In this document: positions 44,101 to 64,000 of the stretch, piece after piece
Layout of the letters: every line of letters begins with the position of its first letter
Position numbering within the stretch: position 1 is the first letter of the stretch
DNA from: Trebouxia sp. TZW2008
Lineage: Eukaryota > Chlorophyta > Trebouxiophyceae > Trebouxiales > Trebouxiaceae
Direction: 5' to 3'
Length of the DNA stretch: 64,000 nucleotides
Assembly (NCBI GenBank): GCA_002118135.1
Contig: BDIU01000040.1
Span: forward strand, 62,001 to 126,000
Notes under the pieces: model-generated
What the model saw: only the letters and a program-made list of their open reading frames with translations
What the model was told of the DNA's origin: nothing
Database searches by the model: none
Position numbers and translations under genes: made by a program

Positions 44101-47100
44101 ACATCTGAAAATCCATAAAAGCTTTGGGAAAATGATGCAAGCAAGGATTGTCAAGCTGTGGGTATGCTGTTGCTGCTTGCTGGTCACAGCCCACATCTCA
44201 GCAGCCATCAAAGCTTCTGGATGCCGGTGAGCACAAAGGGTTTTGGGCTATGGCTCTGCTGTTGCTGGTCAAAGCCTACATCTCACTATATATCAAAGCT
44301 TTGGGACATTGATGCAAGCAAGGAATGTCAAGCTAAGGCTATGCTGGAGCTGCTTGCTAAACCTGAAGCCTCAAAGGCATGCAACAACTGACAGTCACTA
44401 CACCTCAGCGAGTCAGCTGTGCTTTTTCTGACCATGCTTGCTCGCTCAGGCTGAGTGAGAGCCAGTCACATTCACGCCTTGGTGTTTTGTCAGCATCATA
44501 GCTTTCGGCAACTTGAGTCTTCAGCTAATCGCGTTTGGTCTGACGCACAGCAGCAGAATCAAGCTCAAGCAGGTTGAGTCTGATGACTGAGTTGGAGAGG
44601 CTATAACCCAATGCACTTGTTGGGCACCTTACAGATGTGCTTGTCTGCAGGAGGGTTTCTTGCACATAGTACAAAGAAATGCATTGCTAAGCAAAGCAGA
44701 CATTCCTGTCACCCTACTGTGTCACGATGATTGCCAGCCTACTGTGTCTTAATGATTGCCAGCCTACTGTGTCACAATGATTGCCAGCAGGCTGGGAAAG
44801 CGATGGCCACCTTTCACAAGCAAAGCACCTCTGCTACTGATGGCGTAAGTGCCTCCACTTCCAACTACTTAGTGCAAAACAGCTCAGTTGACCACTGACA
44901 TGAACTACCACGACACCTACCATGGCACTTGGTGAGTCATGCTGTGACCCTGCTATGCCTCTAAGACAGTCGCTCCTGGTTGTTTCACTGGTCTGTGACT
45001 GCGCTAACCGAAGAGATTGCATATGGGTCTGGTCGAATATACACTGAGAATCCAAGCTTTGGCAATGGGACTTGGTGTCCTGTTTGACTGCCGGTTTTGG
45101 GGTGGGCAAAAGGTGGTGAAGTGGTCTTTCAAGCCTTGTGCCGTTTCAGTTGCACTCATCTTACAGGATCAGGCAAAGGATGGTCCCCTCCACGCTGCTC
45201 CAGCATATTTGCCATTTGAAGCGACTGTCCTCTGGACAACAAGGTGTAGTATTTTGTTTGAGTGCAGGGGTCGCAGGGGAGTGAGCCCTTTCCCAATATA
45301 TTGACCCTTACTGTACAGATGTAGGCAAATGATGGAAAAGGGTTCCAATGGAAAAGGCATTTGCCCATCAATTTTGCCCATCAACTGATTCACTTATCAC
45401 TCCAATTGAACCTTTCCTCTGGCAGTGAGAGAAGGATCACTCAAGGGTGCAGCGTGTTGGCCCTTCAAGGTACTGCTTTGCAATTTCTTCTTCCAATGGC
45501 TATTGCCGTCGTATCGGCACTCACCTGACAGCGTCGGCCATGGACGCAACAAGGTCCCAGCATGTTTGCCCTCCAAAACAGCCAGCTGAATCGTTTGTCA
45601 TTGTGTTGCCATTTCACTTACCTGACAGCATTGGGCAAAGGATGGAACAGGGTTCCAACATGTTTGCCCTTCAAGATACCAGGGATGACTTGCGGCTTCT
45701 TGGAGGAACAGATCACCATAGAGCAACCAGCAGCAGTGGCAATTCTGGCAGCAGTCAGTTTTGTGACCATTCCCCCAGTTCCCCACTGAGACCCTGGAAC
45801 AGCCGTGTCCACCTGCATGTCATTTGATGCTACAGCACAAGATGGGCGTTTGACCTTGTAACATGTCGACATGATCCCATGTGTCTGCATGGACTCCAGC
45901 AATGGTTGATGCTTGACACTCTTCTGCCTGCAGTACACAAGGCAGCGGTCGTTACTGTGACCATCCCCCCGCGCCAGACTGGTTTCCAAAGAGAGGCTTG
46001 TCCACCTGCATGTCACGTGGTGGTACAGCAAGAGGCAGGCGTGTTGTACAAGCTTGGCAAAGCTATGATTGAGGATTGCGCAGCCACTCCTGCAGCAAAG
46101 TTCCACTTGGGTGCATGGTGGCAGTGGGTGCATGACTTTCACACTCCACCATGCACCCAAATATCATGCATTTCTGCAACCCAAGGCAGGCGTTTTGTAC
46201 AAGCTTGGCAAAGCCCTCTTGGCTGCTGCATGGCAGCATATGAAAATCCTCTTGCAAGACGAACTCTGGAGCAGGCATTCCAAAGAGACCACCTGCATGT
46301 CCATGTGATGCTAGAGTACAAAGTCGGTAAATGTTTACAGTGCAGGCATCCTGTACAGCTTGGTGATCCCTAACACCGATGTCCACCTGCATATGGGGCA
46401 GTGCTACAGCATAGAACAGGCAACCTGTACAATGAAGGTGCTTTGTACAAGCTTGGCAAAGCCATACTTGAGACTGCTGCATGGTCCCTATGAACTTGAC
46501 TGCTGAGCCGGCTATACTATCTTTAAGGCACATTTTGTAGGTGTAGGACGGCAGGCACAAGATCAAGAAGTAAGGATCAATGTCGTAGCTTTGCCAGCCG
46601 AGTGCATGTGCATAATCACAGCATAATGTCCTGCCTGTAAAGGGGAGTGCTTACAGCCCCTGATGATGTCCCTGGATTAGTTGCCTGAATGAGCTGCACT
46701 TTCCATTGTATTGCTGCGTTTCTGTTCTGCAGCACACAGGATATGTTGTTTGAGAAGCACAGTCCTAATGAGGATGCCTTTCGTTTGGCTGCGCCAAAAC
46801 CAGTCATGCATGCGCTGGCGACCTGCTCCAATTGTACAACCAGCATGTGCTATATTGACCACAGAAAGCGGGGCAAACCATCGATCCTAAGTGGCCTGAC
46901 ATGACGATGATATGTCGTGCTGCTTGACTGAGACTTTTGCAGGCCTGAAACTCAGGGCTGACTTGGCCTGGTTGCCAGTCATGCCATGCAACTGGAGCAT
47001 GCAGATTGCATCAATGCCTTGATTTCCAAAATTCCTGTCAGAGGAGTGACCACTGGAAAGCGCCTGCACATTATGGACGTCATCAGTCTGCAAGAAGCTT

Positions 47101-50100
47101 GCAGCATTGGGGAAGCTTGAAGGTGTCCAGGGCTTCAGCAACCTGCAGATCCTATCAGTGTCACCTTTAGGGTAACACCTTTTGGAGGGCCGAACCCACG
47201 TCTGTGGCAATGGGCGGGGATGACTTGTGGTTGGGGGTAAAATTATGAAGTGATTGGCCTCTTCACCAGGCTCACACAGCTCACTCCTGCATTGCTTTGA
47301 AGCTGACCTTGCGGCAGTTGTGATGACTAGGAACAAGCTTTGAAGTGGAACAATCTGTCACCATCAGCACCAAGCATTGGAGACCTCTAAGACCAGAATT
47401 GTTTTCAAGGCAGAACATCAGCCGGCAGATGTTGAGATTGAGGTTCATTCAGCTGTGACATTGACTTCACCTCATGGCCCTGGGAAAGGACAATACAGCA
47501 CGTTTTTGTCAAAGTACAGCTGTTACTATCATGCTGGAAATTGAGCAAAGTAGGAAGCAAGGAAAGGAGAGTGGGCTTAGGCTTGCCATAGGGGCTTGAC
47601 AAGATCCGTGCATTGCAATGCGCAGCTGCCAGACATGTCTCCTGCAGCCTGGCATGGCGTGATCGCATGTCATACATGCATTCAAGCCTGCCATGGTATG
47701 GCACGCCATGGCATGACATAGCATGGCAGAAGGCAAGCATGACATGCTGGAGATTGAGCAAATCAGGCAGGAAAGAAAAATGGGCTCGGGCTTGCTGTAG
47801 AAATCAGGAAGACCCGCGCATTGCAAAAAGGTGCTGCCAAACATGCCTGCCAGAGCCTTGCATGGCATGACTGCATCTCATACGTGCATTCAAGCCAGCC
47901 ATGATATGGCATGGCATGACATGGCATGGCAGAAGGCAAGCATGACATGAACTCATCAAGCATGCCTCTTGCAGCCTTGCATGGCATGACTGCATCTCAT
48001 ACATGCATTCAAGCCCGCCATGATGTGGCATGGCATAACATGGCATGGCAGAAAGCAAGCATGACATGAACTCATCAAGCCCGCCTCTTGCAGCCTTGCA
48101 CGGCATGACTGCATCTCATACATACATTCAAGCCCGCCATGATACGGCATGGCATGACATGGCATGGCAGAAGACAAGCATGACATGCATTCATCAAGCA
48201 AAGCAGCTATCAGACGTATAATCTGACTGATTGACAGGCTCACAGTCAGGTTGGAAGGCGTAATTGTGCTGTTGCCATGCCGTTCGCAGTGTACGTCAGA
48301 TGTTGTCAACCCACGCTTTCAGCCACTTGACTGTTTCTCTCTTTTATGAATCTGATAAGCGAGAGAAGCATTTTGTCATGGAGTACTGCTCCAGGAATAG
48401 GAAATGCACTTCCCATGACATATCTGAAAGAGCTTTTGCTGATAGCTCAAGCAACACCGAGCTGATGTTTTTCAGCCACGCCAACAGCCCTGCCAAGAAG
48501 ACAGCATCTGTGTTTGCCTCACCTGTAGTTTGGTAATGTCATGTACTTCAGGAATTGGGACAGCCTCAGAGTTTGTAGAAGGGTTGGCTGTGTAAAGGCT
48601 GTCAACATCTGTGAGCAGGAACAAGTAGTCTGCCCTCACAAGTGTGGCGACCTGCACACCCACAATAAGACCGTTCTTTTCTTGCCTTCTTGCATGCATT
48701 CATGTGTCCTCCCTTGCAATTGTGGGTTGCAGCAGCGCAAAGGTTGTGTAACAGTCACTATTGTGGCTGACATCCCCTGAAGCATTGCAGACCGACGCAT
48801 GACTCTACATAATAGGTAATAGTAATTGGGCAAGGCAGAATGACTGCTCATCCAACGTGGGTTTTGGCAACAAATGCGCAGCAGCAATGCTGAGCGTGCT
48901 CAGCACTCATAACATGGACAGACGCCACCCGCAAGGAACAAAGACTCAACTGCTCAGTGAGCGTTAGGGGTCCATAATTTATGCACAGTAACAACGACAT
49001 TCAGCACCACATCATGAGCATATACCAGCATCTGCAGTGAACCAGTGAGTCGCCATACTCTTCATCCCAGTGACTGAAACTGTAAAATGCTTGCGTATTG
49101 TGTATTGCGTGACTCCAGCGTATTGCGTATTTCACAACTTGCACTGCATCTCAGCGATTCATACTCTGAAGTACTGCATATTACGTAGTGCATATTGAGA
49201 AATACGTATCGTGATTCACTGCTGTGAAAGCTATAAACACAAGCTCAAGTTACCTGAGCTGAAAGGGTGTCATTGTCTCCAAAGCGGATCTCTTCCACAG
49301 CAATGGTGTCATTCTCATTCACAATCGGCACTGTGCCGTAGGTCAATAACTCTTGGAAGGTGTTACGAGCATTCAGGTAGGGGCCCCGATCACTCAGGTT
49401 GTTCAGTGTCAGCAGCACTTGTGCGCACGTCTGCAATCATGCAGAGAACACTTTCAGTGCCATATGTCAGCAGCTCTTGGAAGGTGTTGCATGCATTCAG
49501 GTAGGGGCCTCTGTCGTTCAGGTTGTTCGGTGTCAGCAGCACTTTTGCGCACGTCTGCAATCAAGCAGAATCTTCTTCGGCTTCGCTTTCAGAACAGCCC
49601 GGCAAAGCAATAGCTTTGCCAACATTCGCTGGATCACACGATTCTGAGGTGAAAGTTATGTAGAGAAGTTCTGAAGCTTTTTCAACAGGTCATACACTGC
49701 CTCAACTTGATGAACATGAAGGCATTGCCACTGTGCGCACAGTGACTCAGCATGCACAGCATGCACAGCATGCACAGTGACTTTTCCTTTTTTAAGTAAG
49801 ACCCATTGTTGCTGGAGGCAGGTCTGAAATGATGCTGGTCGCAAAAGTGCAAGAGAGCAGAAGAGCAAAACTAAACAGAGATGGCAGCTTACCAGGCCCA
49901 GAGCAGCAAAGAAGTCTTGGTAGTATCGCAACAGGTGTATCTGACCCACAGCGGCCACAGCCTGTCGCTGAGCAACAGTAGAGGGGCGGTCAGCGAGGCC
50001 CATCTTGTGGCAGCCAACTCCAATGGCCCCGCTTGAAACTAACACAACTTTGTGCCCTGTAAAGCAAAGAGGGATTGCAGTCATTACAGATTTTGTCAAG

Positions 50101-50383
50101 ACTGAAGTCACGAATATCAGCCTTCGCTGCACGCCTCGAACGATAGAGTCCAAAATGTGCCTGCAGACCTTCTGTGCGTAGCTCCTTGACTGTCTCGCAG
50201 ATCCTCGCAATGCTGCTCAAGTTGATGCTGCTAAGGTCAGGCCGGAGCAAGCTGGACGTGCCAATTTTTATCACCTGTTGATGAGGTCATGTCAAGCGTA
50301 GCTGGCGAAAACGCCATGTAGACTGCGTCATAAATGCTTACCACAACTCTGCTCGAGCTCCCGGCTGACGGCGTGGTGCCCAT
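38517..50383 (-). CDS. proB: Glutamate 5-kinase (ProB type) with PUA domain and long Gln/Pro-rich C-terminal extension
   Basis: This enzyme phosphorylates glutamate, the first step of proline synthesis. Exons on the minus strand: 50383-50342, 50274-50169, 50056-49893, 49430-49254, 48651-48523, 45812-45622, 42228-42000, 41559-40780, 40507-40336, a tentative ~39298-39248, and 38734-38517 (~752 aa). The kinase domain reads [42 protein letters not shown] with [25 protein letters not shown] and [20 protein letters not shown]. The PUA domain follows ([32 protein letters not shown]) and ends in [14 protein letters not shown]. The same exon then runs straight into a disordered tract with polyglutamine and Gly/Pro/Ser/Tyr residues, followed by an [19 protein letters not shown] tail and [18 protein letters not shown]. 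There is no fused reductase domain, so this is not P5CS. Introns reach 3.4 kb. Confidence 0.87.
38945..39240. repeat. Copies of an exon-end segment and a 25-bp tandem repeat in a glutamate kinase intron
   Basis: The wording 'caatgcagcagtctctggttggcttaccttgag' before 39250, at the tentative exon 10 donor, recurs near 38965-39005 and 39052-39090. From 39138 to 39235 a 25-bp unit (aatgcagcagtctgtggcagcagtc) is repeated almost four times. Confidence 0.75.
41131..41185 (-). repeat. Polyglutamine-coding CAG tract in glutamate kinase exon 8
   Basis: The plus strand shows a run of ctg triplets; on the coding minus strand they give about 18 glutamines, broken only by Pro. A second shorter CAG block lies near 41305-41325. 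The tract is in frame with the kinase/PUA exon. Confidence 0.92.
41880..41999 (-). repeat. Downstream copy of glutamate kinase exon 7 (3' part plus donor)
   Basis: Text at 41890-41965 (ctttctgcacagctgctgcatgg.tccctggcgaattcataccaattggagtcac) repeats 42001-42080 of the true PUA exon (ctttctgcacatctgcttgg...cccctggcaaattcatatccattggagtcac). The copy lacks the earlier PUA codons. Confidence 0.9.
42340..42610. repeat. Worn upstream copies of the glutamate kinase exon 7 acceptor region and CAG-rich stretch
   Basis: Around 42490-42510 'gactgtccctgcaccaaaacaacagcaac' resembles the acceptor side of the PUA exon at 42222-42245 (tctgtctctgcaccacaggattagcagc). A similar 'gcgtcctatccctgcaagaaaa' lies near 42384. 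Short agcagc runs near 42555-42600 add low complexity. The similarity is weak. Confidence 0.45.
43210..43790. repeat. Tandem repeat of about 190 bp, three copies
   Basis: The words 'gattgtcaatcatcctcttt', 'ctgtgcaggcctgcattg.catgcgctgcaagcaaaca' and 'cagatctgatgcaa' recur with a period near 190 bp (for example 43411 and 43601, with a first copy near 43222). The array lies in the 3.4-kb glutamate kinase intron. I could not match it to an exon of this gene. Confidence 0.9.
43855..44395. repeat. Degenerate tandem repeat of about 75-90 bp, about seven copies
   Basis: The unit is 'gctatggctacgctgttgct', 'gcttgctggtcaaagcc', 'acatctcaacagccatcaaa' and 'gcttctggatgttgatg'. It is repeated with substitutions and indels. 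It is also inside the large glutamate kinase intron. Confidence 0.88.
44710..44792. repeat. 25-bp tandem repeat, three copies
   Basis: The unit cctactgtgtcacgatgattgccag occurs three times head to tail with one or two changes per copy. Confidence 0.92.
45150..45600 (-). repeat. Series of downstream copies of glutamate kinase exon 6 (3' part plus donor)
   Basis: The true exon end at 45622-45680 (cttacctgacagcattgggc, aaaggatggaacagggttcc, then aacatgtttgcccttcaag) recurs near 45520-45590, 45420-45475, 45305-45370 and 45160-45215 with growing divergence. Each corresponds to the [15 protein letters not shown] end of the exon. Confidence 0.82.
45820..46440 (-). repeat. Series of upstream copies of the glutamate kinase exon 6 acceptor and 5' part
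   Basis: The acceptor-side text 'gtccacctgcatgtca..tgatgctacagca' (true copy 45806-45840) recurs near 46007, 46289 and 46381. On the minus strand each reads acatgcag followed by GTGGAC, the VDTAVP start. Intervening words such as 'ttgtacaagcttggcaaagc' also repeat (46046, 46195, 46444). Confidence 0.82.
47600..48205. repeat. 119-bp tandem repeat rich in the palindromic word ggcatg
   Basis: The landmark 'ctgcatctca' ends at 47880, 47999 and 48118, giving an exact 119-bp period. A more diverged fourth unit starts near 47630. Each unit contains 'catgatatggcatggcatga' and 'catggcatggcagaaggcaa' stretches, so several short self-complementary words. It lies in the 2.7-kb glutamate kinase intron. 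Confidence 0.92.
49440..49572 (-). repeat. Upstream copy of glutamate kinase exon 4 (acceptor plus 5' part)
   Basis: This duplicates the first ~35 codons of the true exon 4 (49430-49254), reading [20 protein letters not shown] and then [12 protein letters not shown] on the minus strand, with the same acceptor tgattgcag. It stops before the catalytic VPIVNENDT part, so it cannot replace the exon. Confidence 0.92.
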
Positions 50384-50660
50384 GCTGATCGCTTGCGAAG
50401 CTCGAGTCCGTAATCAGGCTGCGTATGCTCCGCCCTTACAGGCGCGACGAGGCAACTAGTTAAAGCCGCAACAGGCCGTTCAACCAGTGAATATTAGGCA
50501 CCAGGCTGGCCGGCTAGGTGAGCTGCGAGGTCCTGGCAATAGCTGGCGTTTCTTCGCAAGCGTTTCGCTTTCGCTGCTTGAGCCCCGCTTTGAAACGTCG
50601 GCAAGCGGCAAGAATCCGGAGCGTCCCAAGCTGCCACAGAAGGCCTGCGCGCAACCACAA
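50384..50660. promoter_or_regulatory. Compact bidirectional promoter
   Basis: Only 277 bp separate the glutamate kinase ATG (-) and the putative plastid protein ATG (+). Both transcripts must start here. The stretch is more GC- and CpG-rich than its surroundings; no TATA box is obvious. Confidence 0.5.
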
Positions 50661-52081
50661 ATGGCCTTGCAATTGCCTGCTGGAGCTCTGCCTATTTGCT
50701 TCGCTTGCGTCTTTGCGGACCGACTGCAGAGCTCTGCGCGGCCTCGTAGGGCTCATTTTGCAGCGTCGCGATCCGTGGGAAATCTGTCGAAGGGTAGTGT
50801 GCTTCTGCGCAGTCTTGACGGCAGGTCTGGCAGCTCTCACCGCGACTCGCGCACCCTGAGGTCGCATGCTTTTTCGATCTCACCTTCCCGTTTGTGCTCC
50901 GTTAGCCGCTGCCGGCTTGATGCAGGCCGTCGTCCGCAGCACACGCGATCGAGGACCAAGCCGAGGCTGCAGATCAGCGGTATGAGCCATCTGTTTCCGG
51001 CAAATGGCACAAGATCAAGTCCGAAAGCGACAGCATGCAGGAGGCGTGTGATGTTGTGAAGCTCAAATGGGTTCTGCGGAAGGCCCTCGCAATACTCAAC
51101 ACACTCGAGGTTGGCAAGCATGTATCCATTCTTGCCAACCCTTTTTGCAATACCATTGCCACGATACAATATCACAATTGTGTTGCAATTTGCATCTTTG
51201 ATTGCAGATCGAGGACACGCCAGACTACTTCAGGACTGTCATAAAGGCAGGAGGCATCATGGATGTGAAAGAGCAGTACCCATGGACAGGTGAGGAGCAG
51301 CGGCATAAGAGGCGAGATAAAAGATCAGGTCATCATTTTGGCAAAGTTGTCAAGACTGATAAAGGGCCAGCAATTCAGTGAGTACAAACAAGCCAAAAAC
51401 TTGTTGCGTGCCTAGAGCACTCTGCTGTCAACCCTTTGGTGAGCTGTCATGCACATGCCTGGCCAAACCGTTATTTCAGGTGGTTTAGCCTGCAACCAGT
51501 TTACGCTGATCTGTGTGTTCACCTTGTTATGCAAATCTGCACTTGATTCTAAGCTTTGTCACCACAAGCAGTGCTATGATGCTAGATACATGCAAGCATA
51601 CAAGTAACTGCATCAGTCCTCCAAGCTAGGCACAACAGCACACACTGCATCTTATAGCATCAAACACCTATACCTGTGGCACCAAGGAATACGCCTTATG
51701 GCATTCACTGTGACTTGCAGCATCAATCGTTGTGCCTTGCTGCAGGGTGAGATGGAATGATCCATTTGGCGGAACCTGTCAAGACACCTTTTGTCTGTCC
51801 AAAGATGGTCAGAAGCTCACACAAGTCACTGAAATGGTCATGCAGACCGGCAGGGTCTGCAATTACAAGTAAGAGCATTGCTGATGGCATGGCAGCAACT
51901 TGCGCCATGCTTCATGCTTTGAGCTTGTGCTTCAGTACAGTGTGCTGCTGTCCCTAAGTGCAAATCTGATTGTGGTCAACGTTGTCATGCAATTTGCTTT
52001 GTGAATCCGCACATGTGCCCACGACAATGCTGATGCTGTAACAATGCATGTGTCTGCAGGACTGTATACAGACGCACCTGA
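50661..52081 (+). CDS. Putative plastid-targeted calycin/FABP-like protein
   Basis: Proposed exons are 50661-50860, 50926-51109, 51208-51377, 51746-51868 and 52060-52081, giving 232 aa in phase. The first ~80 residues are rich in Ser, Arg and Ala with no obvious domain (MALQLPAGALPICFACVFAD at the start), as in a chloroplast transit peptide. The mature part begins near SGKWHKIKSESDSMQEACDV and KLKWVLRKAL. It continues with beta-rich text including VIKAGGIMDVKEQYPWTGEE, VRWNDPFGGTCQDTFCLSKD and the end VYRRT. The layout (GxW opening, Ser-Glu-Ser, alternating strands, final VYRR) resembles fatty-acid-binding or lipocalin-like barrels that bind a small hydrophobic ligand. This is fold-level inference only. 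Upstream in-frame ATGs exist, so the start is not certain. Confidence 0.6.
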
Positions 52082-53468
52082 GAGCAGCACTGCCACAAAC
52101 ACACATGACAGAACCTGTACATGAGAGCCCTTCATGCTGCGAGTAATCCTTTTGGGTTGCTACGCAACATATGCCTGACCACAGGTCGTGCTGTGCAATC
52201 ATGATGCAGGTCAGCAATGTGCTGTGGAAGGCTTGTTCAAGTCACCCTGTGACACTGGCCGCAAAGCTAAGCCCACCACTGCTTGTCCTGCAGCAAATGT
52301 TTGCAGCTTCTGATGCCAAATGAAATGCGTGCAGAGGCACAGGTTTTGGGTTGTGCATTATAAGGCATGTTAATGCAGCGTATTGTCTGTGTTTGTTAAG
52401 AGCTGCATCCCAAGCAACATATGGTGCTGTGTATACAATGTTTAAGAGTCAGGGATCTTTGTGCAGGACACGTTGAACATGACACGCTTTGACTTGTCCT
52501 GCATTGCTGTACAGTAAAGTCGATGGGAGGATGGCTTTTTCAACGCGACGCGGATGTCTTCAAGTGTACGTTGCGCATAAATCAGCAAAGACACCAGGTG
52601 TTTTGATGCTATTTTGATGTGCAAAAGTGCGGGTAAGACATGGAGTGAGTATTACCGAAGCAAGGGCACCTCGTCATACCTGGAATGCTTGACATCTGCC
52701 CAGGGAATTCCCAGGGCACATGTAGTGTTTCAGGCAGAGGGGAGGGTTGACCAAAGGCAGACATGGGTGCATATTGCTAGAATCAAATGCATAACATACA
52801 AAGACCGGTTGCTGTACCAACATGGTAGCTTCTAACTAGCTATGCCTCAATACTTTCCCGAGGTCGTGGTTTTTAGGTGGCTGACGTGCAACATAGTCAC
52901 TGTCCATCGCGTCCTGACCATTGCTTGAGATGGGTTAGGGTCAATGCTGGGCCCACTCACAGCTGACAACCTGCAAGACACCTCTCTTCAGTCTGCAAAC
53001 CCTCATTAGCACTGCAATGCAGCTTTCTGCATTTTAGCAGCTGATGGCATCAGCAAAATGCTATGCCGGTGCTTGTAGATCGGGATGATATCATTAGGAC
53101 TTGCGGGCAATTGAAGTCACAGAACTTCCTGAATGGGGGACAGCTTGTACACAGGCCATAATGCAAGCTGTGCGCAAGTTTGAGGCAAAAAATTGGGCTG
53201 AGATGAATCGACATCACCATTTTTTGCCTGCATGATGTTCTTCTATGGCATGCTAATTGCTTGCTGTGCTTCTGTGGGAATCTGAATATCACATTGGTAC
53301 GTAACCCTACAGCCACAGGCAACGGCATGGTTCGAAAACTGTGTTCTCGCTTGCTGTGCAGAGTCCCTTCACACTTGCAAGGGGCGACACAAGCACTCTG
53401 CGCTTTCGTGCGCTGTCACTTTGAGCTTGGCTCCGCTGTAACTGTCGAGCGGCGCGACCCGTGCCTGA
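52082..53468. other. Spacer before the ISWI gene
   Basis: About 1.4 kb of 3' UTR and promoter sequence. Frames such as 52614-52835 show no family resemblance and no good splice partners. I see no repeat here. Confidence 0.4.

Positions 53469-64000
<10,532 letters not shown>

Noticed and set aside
45618..46566. Long minus-strand frames of 167-180 codons before glutamate kinase exon 6
   Set aside because: They arise from the repeated acceptor-side copies. Only the part from 45812 down matches the enzyme.
52614..52835. A 73-codon plus-strand frame between the calycin-like and ISWI genes
   Set aside because: No family resemblance, no matching splice partners and no conserved motif.

Overview
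The window is nuclear DNA of a eukaryote, most likely a green alga of the Chlorophyta (a trebouxiophyte-like genome is my guess). The genes are broken by many GT-AG introns. The encoded proteins are plant-like: an ER-type guanylate-binding GTPase, a plastid-type PPR protein and a DCC-family oxidoreductase. Glutamate 5-kinase is a separate gene, not the fused P5CS of land plants. Base composition looks near 50% GC by eye. There is no sign of operons, rRNA, CRISPR or intact transposons.

Layout, left to right: the 3' end of casein kinase 2 alpha (+, 141-1156); an A/B-type cyclin (-, 2822-6628); a DCC/DUF393 protein with an organellar presequence (+, 7391-8738); a guanylate-binding protein with signal peptide and C-terminal membrane segments (+, 9743-16788); an F-box/LRR protein (-, 17410-18894); a PPR protein (-, 19930-25025); a soluble coiled-coil protein (+, 26021-28336); an SFT2/Got1-like vesicle protein (+, 29181-30271); an intronless profilin-like protein (-, 30988-31395); a tail-anchored coiled-coil protein (+, 32022-33894); a glycoside hydrolase family 8 enzyme (+, 34678-37895); glutamate 5-kinase with a long Gln/Pro-rich C-terminal extension (-, 38517-50383); a putative plastid calycin-like protein (+, 50661-52081); and the first two thirds of an ISWI chromatin remodeller (+, from 53469, running off the end). 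I built exon models by splice phase; for the complete genes the exon lengths sum to whole codons. The genes are unrelated housekeeping and regulatory functions, not a pathway cluster.

The most striking property is in the introns. Again and again a true exon is flanked by decayed partial copies of itself. Copies upstream carry the acceptor and the exon's 5' part; copies downstream carry the exon's 3' part and the donor. I see this in the cyclin, GBP, PPR, GH8, glutamate kinase and ISWI genes, with 1 to about 10 copies and periods of about 70-190 bp. These introns appear to have grown by repeated tandem duplication across exon-intron boundaries, leaving many pseudo-exons and decoy splice sites. 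Other intronic tandem arrays include a 10-bp-periodic array at 13240-13870 and 119-, ~190- and ~80-bp arrays inside the glutamate kinase gene.
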